Shown: positions 38,881 to 47,319 of the stretch, in pieces
Layout of the letters: each line of letters begins with the position of its first letter
Numbering within the stretch: position 1 is the stretch's first letter
Virus record (IMG/VR): IMGVR_UViG_3300012358_000003
Span: 1-51,998 of that record
DNA: 51,998 nucleotides
From: a virus
Reading direction: 5' to 3' (one strand)
Position numbers and translations under genes: made by a program
Notes under the pieces: generated by a model
Seen by the model: the letters and a program-made list of their open reading frames with translations, nothing else
Databases searched by the model: none
Told to the model about the DNA's origin: nothing

Positions 38881-39189
38881 ATGGCTAAGAAAGTCGCTGA
38901 AGTTGTAGTCGTCGAGAAGAAGAAAGGCTGGAGAATTAAGTCGTACTACGTCGACTTGAAGGCCTATGAGGCCTCGAAGGCAGAACTGAGCAAGGCGCCA
39001 AACCAAGTGCAGATCATGGTCAACTACTTCGCCACGAAGTACGTCGACGAAGCGTCTGCTGCGCAAGGCCGAGTGATGTGTCAGTCTGCGATCGACGAAG
39101 GTGGTTTGAAGACCGTGATCGAGCCACACGTTCTCTTCGCCTACTATCGGTCGACGATGGAGAAGTTTGGTCTCCGCCTGCGTGGCTGA
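38881..39189 (+). CDS. Small protein with F-x-Y-Y domain (paralogue 3)
   Basis: The product is 102 residues with GGAGA upstream of ATG 38881. After a Lys/Val-rich start ('MAKKVAEVVVVEKKKGW'), the domain ends with 'HVLFAYYRSTMEKFGLRL', which lines up with the same motif in the proteins at 22100-22423 and 24874-25542. It is a single-gene unit next to the iteron array and followed by hairpins. A link to the iterons is possible but unproven. Confidence 0.7.
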   Translation: MAKKVAEVVVVEKKKGWRIKSYYVDLKAYEASKAELSKAPNQVQIMVNYFATKYVDEASAAQGRVMCQSAIDEGGLKTVIEPHVLFAYYRSTMEKFGLRLRG

Positions 39190-39210
39190 GTTAACGCTTC
39201 TCTAACGAGT

Positions 39211-39240
39211 GTGTGCGCCGGCGATAGTGCTGGCGCACAC
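39211..39240 (+). terminator. Hairpin terminator after paralogue 3
   Basis: GTGTGCGCC (39211-39219) and GGCGCACAC (39232-39240), 9 bp stem with 12-base loop, followed by TCACTAGTGA, itself palindromic. Confidence 0.65.
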
Positions 39241-39278
39241 TCACTAGTGAGCGAACCAAACCGATTGCACCTTGAATT

Positions 39279-39302
39279 GTGGAGGCCGCCGCCGACCTCC
39301 AC
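39279..39302. terminator. Second hairpin between paralogue 3 and the convergent small gene
   Basis: GTGGAGG (39279-39285) and CCTCCAC (39296-39302), loop of ten bases. CACTTTCAAAGTG follows at 39316. It could stop transcription from either side. Confidence 0.45.
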
Positions 39303-39368
39303 GGACTCCGCAGCCACTTTCAAAGTGTTACTATATAACATCAGGGCTCCAGGACCGCAACCCTCGGT

Positions 39369-39593
39369 TCATGTCCCACTCGTTCGAGACCCTAGGTCCA
39401 CCCACCTAGTCACCTGCTTCGCTCTCGCATGTATGTGACACACGCATATTGGGCCCCTCATCTGGTTGGCTCGACGCGGGCACCTGTGGTCCACCTGCAT
39501 CCACTTGAACACCCACGACGGCTGTCCCTTGACGAGTGCCTCACAGCGCTCGTCGTCTGGCACGTAGAATTCTGGTCCTCTGTGGTTAGTCAT
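39369..39593 (-). CDS. Small Cys/His-rich protein with its own promoter
   Basis: The product is 74 residues. 'RCEAL', 'HRCPRRANQ' and 'ICVCHIHARA' give a Cys/His pattern found in small phage Zn-binding proteins. The ATG at 39593 lies six bases after the -10 box, so the mRNA would be leaderless. The C-terminal end is uncertain. Function unknown. Confidence 0.5.
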   Translation of the reverse strand: MTNHRGPEFYVPDDERCEALVKGQPSWVFKWMQVDHRCPRRANQMRGPICVCHIHARAKQVTRWVDLGSRTSGT

Positions 39594-39599
39594 AAGATC

Positions 39600-39628
39600 A
39601 CTATATCACGCGATTATTGACTCGGACA
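39600..39628 (-). promoter_or_regulatory. Promoter for the small Cys/His-rich gene
   Basis: On the minus strand TGTCCG (39628-39623, weak), 17-base spacer, TGA and TATAGT (39605-39600). Strength depends on the extended -10. Confidence 0.55.
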
Positions 39629-39673
39629 CAGGCTAGTTGTACCTGACCCTCAAAATAAACACCATAAGACACG

Positions 39674-39702
39674 TTTACAGGTTATATTGGGCGTGATATA
39701 CG
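39674..39702 (+). promoter_or_regulatory. Late promoter for packaging and structural genes
   Basis: TTTACA (39674-39679), 17-base spacer, TGA and TATACG (39697-39702). It is the only promoter seen before the long run of structural genes. The weaker -10 could make it dependent on an activator. Confidence 0.65.
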
Positions 39703-39744
39703 TGGTCCAGGGTACAAATTGCCAACATATATGGAGCGGGACTC

Positions 39745-39975
39745 ATGACCACTACGGTGAAGGTGCACGTAAACGGCCAGTATCGGGCCACGGTCGTCCA
39801 CACCGTCGACGGAGAGGTCAAGGACACGGTCCTCGTCGGGCCAAGTGAGGAGAAGGCCCTCGCGGCGTACCACGGTCACACCAACTCATTCACCGTCACC
39901 GAGGAGTCTATCCCCGCGGAGGCGGACGAGGCCGACGAAGATGAGGCCGACGACGAAGACGACGAAGACGAGTAG
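39745..39975 (+). CDS. Small protein with acidic tail ahead of terminase
   Basis: The product is 76 residues with GGAG upstream. The first 50 residues are beta-prone ('KVHVNGQYRATVVHTVDGE'), the rest is Asp/Glu only. Position suggests a role near packaging or control, but no family is recognised. Confidence 0.6.
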   Translation: MTTTVKVHVNGQYRATVVHTVDGEVKDTVLVGPSEEKALAAYHGHTNSFTVTEESIPAEADEADEDEADDEDDEDE

Positions 39976-39983
39976 GAGCCGCG

Positions 39984-40610
39984 GTGGCCTCGGTACTCAC
40001 CCCATACAGGCCCTCGGACGGGAACAACCCGTACACTGAGGCCCAGCTCAAGGCCCTCTGGAAGGACCTGGAGCCGTCGGCGCGTGAGCCGGGGAGGTAC
40101 TCGCTACCAGAGCGTATATTGGTCCAGAGGGAGTTCCTCTCGTACGTCGCCCAGGGCTACTCGCCGACGCGCGCTGTCCAGAGGCTCCAGGCCCTCGCGC
40201 AGAAGGAGCCCGAGAAGTGGCCCTACGCCGACTACTCCACGTTCATGGCGTGGAAGGCGTACGACAAGGACTTCGCCGAGGCGTACGAGGTCGCGTACTC
40301 GATGGGCACCGACAACCTCGAGGACAAGGGCGTCGAGCTCGCATACGCGGGCAACTCGTCCATGCTCCAGTTCCTTCTGCGCATGAGGAACCCCCAGAGG
40401 TACAACCCGAGACAGGAGGTGTCTGGGCCCGGGGGCGGCGCGATAGAGCACGTCCACACCATCAAGCTCGTCGCGGCGAAGCCGAAGGTCCTAGAGATCG
40501 AGCACGACGGGGCAGAGTCCGCCTCATCGCGCCCAGGGTTCGAGCACGATGACGGAGAGGCGCGGGTGCCGGAGGGTGCCGTGGACGCCGAGGTCGTCGA
40601 CGATGAGTGA
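39984..40610 (+). CDS. terS: Terminase small subunit-like protein
   Basis: The product is 208 residues from GTG 39984 with AGGAG six bases upstream. An N-terminal helix-rich part ('LSYVAQGYSPTRAVQRLQAL') suits DNA recognition, then 'SMLQFLLRMRNPQRYNPRQ', a motif common in phage small terminases, and an acidic tail. It overlaps the large subunit start by 8 bp. It recognises packaging DNA and feeds it to TerL. Confidence 0.75.
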   Translation: MASVLTPYRPSDGNNPYTEAQLKALWKDLEPSAREPGRYSLPERILVQREFLSYVAQGYSPTRAVQRLQALAQKEPEKWPYADYSTFMAWKAYDKDFAEAYEVAYSMGTDNLEDKGVELAYAGNSSMLQFLLRMRNPQRYNPRQEVSGPGGGAIEHVHTIKLVAAKPKVLEIEHDGAESASSRPGFEHDDGEARVPEGAVDAEVVDDE

Positions 40611-41868
40611 CGAGGCGGAAGTCGTCCTGCCGGAGAAGATGATCCCGGTATTCGAGAAGCCCCGCGGTGAGGTCCAGTACCGTGGGGCCTTCGGGGGTCG
40701 TGGCTCGGGGAAGAGCTTCAACTTCGCGAAGATGGCGGCGATCTGGGGCTACGTGGACCCGTTACGTGTATTGGCCACTCGCGAGTACCAGGGATCGATC
40801 AAGGAGTCATTCTACGCGGAGCTGAAGTCCGCGATCATGTCCGAGACGTTCCTGTCGAACGCTTACGTGATCGGGTCCGACTTCATCCGCGGGAAGAATG
40901 GCACAGAGTTCATGTTCATGGGGCTGAGGCGCTCGATCAACTCGATCAGGTCCCTCGCCCAGATCGACCTCACGATCGTGGAGGAGGCGGAGGACGTCCC
41001 CGACCAGTCGTGGCTCATGCTTGAAGCTACCGTTTTCCGGCGCCCGAAGTCAGAGCTTTGGGCGATCTGGAACCCGAGGCTCCGGGGGTCTCCTGTCGAC
41101 CTGCGTTTCCGCGTGCATCCTCCCATGAACGGCGTCTTCGCGGAGATGAACTACTGGGATAACCCGTTCTTCCCAAAGGGCCTGGAGACCCTCAGGGCGC
41201 GCGAGGAGAAGCGCCTAGACCCTGACACCTACAACCACGTCTGGGAGGGAGGCTACCTCACGAACTCGAACGCCCAGGTCTATAGCGGGAAGTGGCGCGT
41301 CGCGGACTTCGAGCCTGGACTCGACTGGGACGGACCCTACCAGGGAGGGGACTTCGGCTTCTCCCAGGACCCGTTAGCCGCGGTCCGCTGCTGGATACAC
41401 GACGAGACGCTGTTCGTGGAGTACGAGGCGGGAGCGATCGCGCTGGAGCTTGACGATACGCCCGCGTTCCTCGACTACCACATACCTGGCTGGGCGTCGT
41501 TCGTCTCGCGCTGGGACAATGCCAGGCCTGAGAGTATATCGCATTTCAAGAACCACGGGATGGAGCGCGCGGAGGCCGCGGACAAGTGGAACGGTAGCGT
41601 CGAGGACGGTATACAGTTCGTCCGGAGCTTCAAGCAGATAGTCATCCACCCGCGCTGCATGAACACGAAGAAGGAGATGCAGCTCTACTCCTATAAGGTC
41701 GACCGCTTCACGGGTGACGTGCTGCCCGTCCTCATCGACGCGAACAACCACTGGATGGACGCGATCAGGTACGCTCTCGCCCCAATCATCAAGCACCCGA
41801 TCATGGTGCAGATGTTCGTGTCGTCGAAGTACCGCCAGAGGTTCCTTGAGATGAGGAGAGCCTCATGA
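40603..41868 (+). CDS. terL: Terminase large subunit
   Basis: The product is 421 residues from ATG 40603. Walker A 'GGRGSGKSF' (about residue 32), Walker B 'LTIVEEAEDV' (about 128), and the RNase H-like nuclease with 'GGDFGFSQDP' and 'WDNARPES' place it in the PBSX-like Terminase_3 group. It is the motor and nuclease for DNA packaging. Four-base overlap with portal (ATGA). Confidence 0.95.
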   Translation: MSDEAEVVLPEKMIPVFEKPRGEVQYRGAFGGRGSGKSFNFAKMAAIWGYVDPLRVLATREYQGSIKESFYAELKSAIMSETFLSNAYVIGSDFIRGKNGTEFMFMGLRRSINSIRSLAQIDLTIVEEAEDVPDQSWLMLEATVFRRPKSELWAIWNPRLRGSPVDLRFRVHPPMNGVFAEMNYWDNPFFPKGLETLRAREEKRLDPDTYNHVWEGGYLTNSNAQVYSGKWRVADFEPGLDWDGPYQGGDFGFSQDPLAAVRCWIHDETLFVEYEAGAIALELDDTPAFLDYHIPGWASFVSRWDNARPESISHFKNHGMERAEAADKWNGSVEDGIQFVRSFKQIVIHPRCMNTKKEMQLYSYKVDRFTGDVLPVLIDANNHWMDAIRYALAPIIKHPIMVQMFVSSKYRQRFLEMRRAS

Positions 41869-43310
41869 ATGCCCTCGTGAAAGCGGGACCGCGGACATCG
41901 GTCGTCAACCTCATCCAGAGGACGCTGAGCAGCGCATTCCCAGGCTACTTCCCCGGGCAGAAGCACGACCACTACAAGGACTTCGGGTTCCCGCAGTACG
42001 TCGACTTCAAGCTGGTCTACGACATGTACGACCGGAACAGCCTGGCGAAGGCTGCGGTCGACAAGACGACCCGCAAGACGTGGCAGGACCCGCCGTGGCT
42101 GCTCGAGAAGCCGCGCGACGGCTCCGAGGGCGCGGTCAAGAAAGAGACCCGCCTGGAGAAGGCGATACGGCAGCACTTCTCCAAGATCAGGTTCTGGACC
42201 AAGGTCATGGAGGCGGACCGCCGCAGCCTCGTAGGAAAGTTTGGTGCAGTTATATTGCGCGTCGCAGACGGGAAGCCGACGAGTGAGCCACTCGAGAAGG
42301 TGAGCGGAGGTCTCGACGCCCTCGTGGACATCATCCCAGTGTGGGAGGGCCAGCTCAAGGTCACGAGGTGGGACACCGACGTGAAGTCGATGAGCTACGG
42401 CGACCCGCTCATGTTCGAGTACGACGAAGGCAGTATCGGTCAGAACTCCGGCCCTTCTCCAGTATCTCAGGGCCGCGCGAGGAAGCTCACCGTCCATCCA
42501 TCGAGGATCATCGTCTGGTCGATGGACGGGACTATGGACGGTGAGTCTTCCCTGAAGGCCGGCTTCAACGACCTCGTGACTATCGAGAAGATCACGGGGG
42601 CGGGCGGCGAAGGTTTCTGGAAGAATGCGAAGCAGGCCCCCATCCTCGAGATGGACAAGGAGGCCGACCTCCAGAAGATGGCTCGCGCCATGGGTGTCCC
42701 GGTCGACAAGGTAGCGGACGTCATGAACGAGAACGCGTCAAATTGGCAGCAGGGTTTCGACGAGCTACTGATGCTGCAGGGTATGACGGCGAAGCTCCCG
42801 AAGATCGAGCTTCCCGACCCTGAGCACTTCTACATGAACGCCCTGCAGTCGTTCGCGGCGTCATTCGACATCCCGTTGAAGGTCCTTGTTGGCACGCAAA
42901 CGGGTGAGCGTGCCTCGTCGGAGGACGCGAGCCAGTGGAACCAGACCTGCAACTTCCGAAGGAAGAATACGGTCATACCAAATATCTTGCAGATTGTCGC
43001 CCGACTCGAGAACTGCGGGGTCTTGAAGGAGAACCCCGAGTGGTTCGTCGACTGGACGGACCTGACAGAGAGCACCATGCTAGAGAAGATCGACCGTGCC
43101 GGCAAGATGGCGAAGGTCAACAAGGACTTCGGGAACATTGTGTTCATGCCGCAGGAAATTCGCGCTTCTGTCGGATACGAGCCTGTCGACGAGAAAGAAC
43201 TCGCGAAGCTCCGTGAGCAACAGAAGGACGTTACGTCGGACCCAGCTGATCCGAAAGATCCAGCTGACCCGACCGATCCGGAAGATCCGTCAACGAGTGG
43301 AGGCCAGTGA
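41865..43310 (+). CDS. Portal protein (DUF1073 type)
   Basis: The product is 481 residues. 'KLVYDMYDRNSLAKAAVDK' near the start, 'VHPSRIIVWSMDG' in the wing and 'DIPLKVLVGTQTGERASSEDAS' near residue 345 are typical of DUF1073 portal proteins. The end is a proline-aspartate repeat 'DPADPKDPADPTDPEDP'. It forms the ring through which DNA enters. The name 'Acb1-like' sometimes given to this family is not supported here. Confidence 0.9.
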   Translation: MNALVKAGPRTSVVNLIQRTLSSAFPGYFPGQKHDHYKDFGFPQYVDFKLVYDMYDRNSLAKAAVDKTTRKTWQDPPWLLEKPRDGSEGAVKKETRLEKAIRQHFSKIRFWTKVMEADRRSLVGKFGAVILRVADGKPTSEPLEKVSGGLDALVDIIPVWEGQLKVTRWDTDVKSMSYGDPLMFEYDEGSIGQNSGPSPVSQGRARKLTVHPSRIIVWSMDGTMDGESSLKAGFNDLVTIEKITGAGGEGFWKNAKQAPILEMDKEADLQKMARAMGVPVDKVADVMNENASNWQQGFDELLMLQGMTAKLPKIELPDPEHFYMNALQSFAASFDIPLKVLVGTQTGERASSEDASQWNQTCNFRRKNTVIPNILQIVARLENCGVLKENPEWFVDWTDLTESTMLEKIDRAGKMAKVNKDFGNIVFMPQEIRASVGYEPVDEKELAKLREQQKDVTSDPADPKDPADPTDPEDPSTSGGQ

Positions 43311-44455
43311 TGGCATATAAAGTTATACGGGTCAATGTCACCCGGGTCCTGAACACGAAGGCCGCGAAAAAGCAGAAGCGGAATGGACGTGACGTGATCG
43401 TTGTCCCGTCGGCGACCATGCCCGACGACATCATCATGAACCGTGTCAAGTACCCGGCCGCCGAGATCAAGGCCTCATTCCATACACTTGAGAAGACGCC
43501 GGCGCCGCTGAACCACCCAATAGTCGACGGTAAGTTCGTCTCGGCGAGAGACCCCGAGGCTCTAAATGTGGGTTGGATTGGCGCCTGGAACGAGAACGTT
43601 CGCTACGAGAACGGAAGGATCAAGCTCGACAAGATCATCGACGTCGACAAGGCGAACCAGTCGGAGGAGGGCAAGCGCGTCCTCAAGGCCATCGAGAAAG
43701 GTGAACCGGTCCACACGTCGACAGGTCTGCTCGCCCACATGGAGAAGGTCGAGAACCAAGAAGACCACGACTCTGTCGCACATGACCTCGAATTCGACCA
43801 CGACGCAATACTATTGGACTTCACGGGCGCCGCGACACCAGATCAAGGTGTCGGCATCTTCGTGAACGCTCAGGGGGCGACCGAGGAGGTCGAAGTAATC
43901 AACTCGATCTGGGATGATGCGGATCGAGAAATGGATTGGGCAGTCGAGTCGATTGCCCGAGCTCTGGAGAAGAAGGCAAAAATTCCGATCTATGAGCGAA
44001 TTAAGGCCGCGATAACCGAAGCCTTCACGGGTCTCGGGGCGGAAACCACTGCAACAAATGAGGAAGCTGAAATGTCGAAAGAAGAGATCGACAAGCTCTC
44101 CGCGAAGGTTGACGCCCTCACGGAGAGCATGAAGGGGATCGGAGACACCATCACTAACGGTGTCGCGACCGCCTTCACGACAGCTCTGAAGCCCCTCGTT
44201 GACGCCCAGGCCGCGGTCTTGGCGAACGAGAAGGCCAAGGAGGACGCGGAGAAGAGCGGCCTGATCGACAAAGTCGTGAAAGCCAATCTGCTCGACGAGA
44301 CGGCCGCGAAGGAGACTCCGCTGTCGACCCTGAAGGCACTCGCCGCCAACATCAAGGAAGCCAAGACCCCGGCTCCGATCCGTCAAGGTGCGTTTGCCAC
44401 CAATGGCGGCGTCGTGTCGGCCTTCAAGGCTCCCGTGGCCAAGAAGGAGGCCTGA
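43310..44455 (+). CDS. Prohead protease fused to scaffold-like domain (DUF2213 type)
   Basis: The product is 381 residues from ATG 43310 (TGATG overlap; GTG one codon earlier is possible). N-terminal part: 'NHPIVDGKFVSARDPEALN' and 'VHTSTGLLAH' fit DUF2213 proteins with His/Ser-type residues for prohead maturation. C-terminal part (from about 250): 'SKEEIDKLSAKVDALTESM', coiled coil as in scaffolds. A protease-scaffold fusion is known in this type of phage. Confidence 0.8.
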   Translation: MAYKVIRVNVTRVLNTKAAKKQKRNGRDVIVVPSATMPDDIIMNRVKYPAAEIKASFHTLEKTPAPLNHPIVDGKFVSARDPEALNVGWIGAWNENVRYENGRIKLDKIIDVDKANQSEEGKRVLKAIEKGEPVHTSTGLLAHMEKVENQEDHDSVAHDLEFDHDAILLDFTGAATPDQGVGIFVNAQGATEEVEVINSIWDDADREMDWAVESIARALEKKAKIPIYERIKAAITEAFTGLGAETTATNEEAEMSKEEIDKLSAKVDALTESMKGIGDTITNGVATAFTTALKPLVDAQAAVLANEKAKEDAEKSGLIDKVVKANLLDETAAKETPLSTLKALAANIKEAKTPAPIRQGAFATNGGVVSAFKAPVAKKEA

Positions 44456-44458
44456 TAC

Positions 44459-44917
44459 ATGGCCCGATACAACAAGATCTTCCTCGGCCCCGCCGAAGAA
44501 GTCAAGCCACAGGTACGGGAGCTTAACGCTTCCGTCGACTTGCTCCCCGGTCGCCTCGTTGTTATCACGGCTGGTGAGTGGGCTCTCGCCGGCGCGGCTA
44601 CCGTCGGCAAGGTCTGGATCGTCCAGGACAACTACCTTCAGATGAAGGGAGCCGACGACGTCTGGGCCACCGACAACTCTGCCATTGGCATGGAGCTTCT
44701 CCCGAACCTGCTCTATGCCGGCCGCATCGCGAACGGTGTCAACATCGCCGCGATCGGGACGCCGCTTACGCCGGGTGCCAACGGCACCCTTGCCATCGCG
44801 GCCTTGAGCGACCTCATCGTCGCCTACAGCGAAGAGGTCTACAACAACACGTCCGGCTCCGAGCAGCTCCTCCGCATTCGACCCGCGGGCGGCAGCTACC
44901 TCTCGGCGGCGGCTTAA
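44459..44917 (+). CDS. Capsid decoration-like protein
   Basis: The product is 152 residues, beta-rich, with 'LLPGRLVVITAGEWALAG' and 'LIVAYSEEVYNNTSGSEQLL', resembling small head proteins placed just before major capsid genes. Decoration or head stabilisation is the probable role by position. Confidence 0.65.
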   Translation: MARYNKIFLGPAEEVKPQVRELNASVDLLPGRLVVITAGEWALAGAATVGKVWIVQDNYLQMKGADDVWATDNSAIGMELLPNLLYAGRIANGVNIAAIGTPLTPGANGTLAIAALSDLIVAYSEEVYNNTSGSEQLLRIRPAGGSYLSAAA

Positions 44918-44932
44918 CGAGGAGGCGAACTG

Positions 44933-45982
44933 ATGCGCTACTTCGACGATCAGCTGATCGCCAACTCTCGACACCACGCCGAGTGGTGGGAACTCCAGTG
45001 TGTGAACCGTGAATGGTTCCACCAGTCCGAGGACACGTTCGCCGGCTTGTATAACTCGACGGCGATCCTCCCCCGTGACGCGTGGCAAGAAATCGACGAC
45101 ATCACCCGTCGCGTCATGCGTAACGATGAAGGTTCCACCTTCATGAACGACCTGATGCCCCTGGCCAAGACTGTCAATATCGGCAAGCTCGTGAACCTGT
45201 ACCGTGTGTCCTCGGACGCCGGCTCAGTCATGCGCTCGCTCTCCGGCCAGGTCGCCGTGCCTCTCGACAAGGTGACTTACGACTACCGTGGTTCGCCCGT
45301 GCCTATCTTCGCTACCGCCTACGGTCGCGAGTGGCGCGAGTGGAACACACTCCAGTCGGAGAACTTCGACGCACTCTCGGACGACCAGGAAGCTCACACC
45401 GCGAAGATCCGCCGTGACATGGCCCTGTATGCCCTCTCGGGCGATGCAGGCATCACCGTCGGTGGTTACTCGGCCGTGGGCATCTTGAACAGCCCATACT
45501 CGAAGCCTGTCAACTTGGGTGCCGCCGTCGGCGGGGCCAACATCGACCTGACTGCCAACGCCACCACCTCCGACGCGATCGTTGCCTTCTTCAACAACTA
45601 TGTCGGCGCCATCCTCGACGCCAACCTGGTCATCCAGAAGATCAACATCTACGTCTCGCCGGAGATCGGTCGCCGACTGGACATGCCATACTCAAGTGCG
45701 GACGGTTTCAAGACAGGGACCCTTATGGAGTTCCTTCTGAAACAGCGCCGCATCGGCAAGATCGACGTGACCTATGAGCTTACCGGCAACGCGTTCTTTG
45801 CGTTTGTCCCGAGCTCGGAGTTCATCCGTCCTCTCGTTGGTATGGCCGTTGGCACGACCCCCATGGCCCGCCTCAACCCCACGGACAACTACCAGTTCCT
45901 GATCATGGGTGCGATGGGTCTGGAGATCAAGGCCGACTGGAACAACCGCTCTGGCGTGTTCCACTCGGTTATCCAGAACTAG
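44933..45982 (+). CDS. Major capsid protein
   Basis: The product is 349 residues. 'LPRDAWQEIDDITRRVMRNDEG', 'DYRGSPVPIFATAYGREWREW' and 'LRIGKIDVTYELTG'-like strands, with an end 'MGAMGLEIKADWNN', match the HK97-fold capsid proteins of this phage type. AGGAG lies upstream of ATG, and a terminator-like hairpin follows the gene, both common for a highly made capsid protein. Confidence 0.85.
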   Translation: MRYFDDQLIANSRHHAEWWELQCVNREWFHQSEDTFAGLYNSTAILPRDAWQEIDDITRRVMRNDEGSTFMNDLMPLAKTVNIGKLVNLYRVSSDAGSVMRSLSGQVAVPLDKVTYDYRGSPVPIFATAYGREWREWNTLQSENFDALSDDQEAHTAKIRRDMALYALSGDAGITVGGYSAVGILNSPYSKPVNLGAAVGGANIDLTANATTSDAIVAFFNNYVGAILDANLVIQKINIYVSPEIGRRLDMPYSSADGFKTGTLMEFLLKQRRIGKIDVTYELTGNAFFAFVPSSEFIRPLVGMAVGTTPMARLNPTDNYQFLIMGAMGLEIKADWNNRSGVFHSVIQN

Positions 45983-46031
45983 CGGGAGCCTCAACCCCAC
46001 CCTCAGCCAGCCCTGAGGTAACTGCTAGTAG

Positions 46032-46061
46032 GAGGGGGTCTCACTCCTGGGGGACCCCCTC
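46032..46061 (+). terminator. Hairpin after the major capsid gene
   Basis: GAGGGGGTC (46032-46040) and GACCCCCTC (46053-46061), 9 bp stem with a 12-base loop, then TTCG. A partial terminator here would make capsid mRNA more abundant than downstream genes. Confidence 0.7.
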
Positions 46062-46091
46062 TTCGAGAATAGAAACAAGTTGGAGGGCCAC

Positions 46092-46382
46092 ATGGCCAAG
46101 TATCGCGCGAAGGTGGACGTTCCGCCCGGCATCAAGGCAGGCGACGTCGTCAATTTCGAGGAGCCGCTGGTTCCTTCATACGAGAAGCTGTTCGAGAAGG
46201 TCGGCGAGTCCGACGACGAGGACGATGACGCTGACAAGACTTTTGTCGGCAACCCTGACAGGAACACCCTCAAGGATAGGGCCACGGAGCTGGGCATCAA
46301 CTTCGCGCCGAACATCCCCACCGACCGGCTCATTGAGCTGATCACGGAAGCCGAAGTCAAGGCTGCGGCCGGCGGGGAGTAA
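46092..46382 (+). CDS. Small head protein with HeH/LEM-like C-terminus
   Basis: The product is 96 residues from ATG 46092 with GGAGG upstream. The middle is acidic ('ESDDEDDDADK'), the end 'LKDRATELGINFAPNIPTD' and 'LIELITEAE' resembles HeH/LEM-type helices found in phage head proteins. Placed between capsid and connector genes. Confidence 0.65.
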   Translation: MAKYRAKVDVPPGIKAGDVVNFEEPLVPSYEKLFEKVGESDDEDDDADKTFVGNPDRNTLKDRATELGINFAPNIPTDRLIELITEAEVKAAAGGE

Positions 46383-46388
46383 CTACAC

Positions 46389-46943
46389 ATGGCACGGCTG
46401 GTCACCCTGATCGTCGAAGACGGCACCATTGTCGCGGGCGCGAACTCGTTCGTGACCGAGGACGACATCGTGGCCTATGCTTTGGCGCGTGGGGTGATCT
46501 TGCCGTTTACCACAGACCCCGAGAAGGACGCTGTCGCAACTCTCGGGATCAAAGCTATGGACTACCTTCGGATACTGCCTTGGAGGGGCGAGGTCGTGGA
46601 CGTCAGCCAGACCACACCGTGGCCACGCAAGAACGTCGACGTCACGCCTTCATGGCCCGAGAATGCTATCCCGCTGGCCGTCACTGAGGCGCAGTTGCAG
46701 CTGACACTCCTCGTCAAGGCAGGAACCATCCTCCTCCCGACGATCGCCGGCACAGGTTTCTTAATCAAGGAGAAGATCGGGCCGATCGAGAACGTGTACT
46801 CTGAGAAGGTGGGCTTGTCGACGAACGGTCTGCCTATACTCCCAGGTATCAGTCTATTGCTCCAGCCGTGGCTGCTCGGCGACTATGATGGTTTCGTCCC
46901 AGTCATGCTGCTCTCCATCGGAGGCAGGGTGTATGGCTGTTGA
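46389..46943 (+). CDS. Head-tail connector (DnaT-like adaptor)
   Basis: The product is 184 residues. 'NSFVTEDDIVAYALARG', 'AMDYLRILPWRGE', 'TPWPRKNV' and 'IPLAVTEAQLQL' match the phage adaptor family named after a DnaT-like domain. It docks under the portal. Confidence 0.8.
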   Translation: MARLVTLIVEDGTIVAGANSFVTEDDIVAYALARGVILPFTTDPEKDAVATLGIKAMDYLRILPWRGEVVDVSQTTPWPRKNVDVTPSWPENAIPLAVTEAQLQLTLLVKAGTILLPTIAGTGFLIKEKIGPIENVYSEKVGLSTNGLPILPGISLLLQPWLLGDYDGFVPVMLLSIGGRVYGC

Positions 46944-47319
46944 CTATAATAGAGCGCGTGCTACAGTTGAGAGGATGATCAACGCCTACGGCAGGCTGAT
47001 CACTCTCATAGACGACAAGAAAGCTGCTGACCCAACAAACCCGCTCGGTCCTCCTGCGGCTCCGACGGTTGTCTCTGACGTCAAGGCGGTATTCGTGCGC
47101 CCGTCTGGCTACATCAAGCTAGGTGAGTCATTTTACCTGGATCCAGGCATGTGGGAGGAGGCCGAGAAGATAGCCCTCATCTTGCCGAGCCTCACGAACG
47201 ATTACGAAAGGTTCACGCGCATCCTCGACAACGACGGCAAAGGTTACAAGATCTTTAAGGTCGAGGCCCTCACGCCGGGCGACGTCCCGATAATGCTCTA
47301 CCTGGGACTTCGCCAATGA
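46933..47319 (+). CDS. Head-tail joining (head closure) protein
   Basis: The product is 128 residues from ATG 46933, overlapping the previous gene by 11 bp. 'RPSGYIKLGESFYLDPGMWEEAEKIALI' and 'GYKIFKVEALTPGDVPIMLYL' have the strand-rich look of head closure proteins. Position between adaptor and tail terminator supports the call. Confidence 0.65.
   Translation: MAVDYNRARATVERMINAYGRLITLIDDKKAADPTNPLGPPAAPTVVSDVKAVFVRPSGYIKLGESFYLDPGMWEEAEKIALILPSLTNDYERFTRILDNDGKGYKIFKVEALTPGDVPIMLYLGLRQ

Noticed and set aside
41865-43310. Portal as anti-CBASS nuclease Acb1
   Set aside because: The family label is shared in databases, but position and length fit a portal and no Acb1-type paired H-x-T motifs were seen.
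43811-45088. 425-codon ORF on the minus strand
   Set aside because: Shadow of protease/scaffold, decoration and capsid genes, which have ribosome sites and family motifs.
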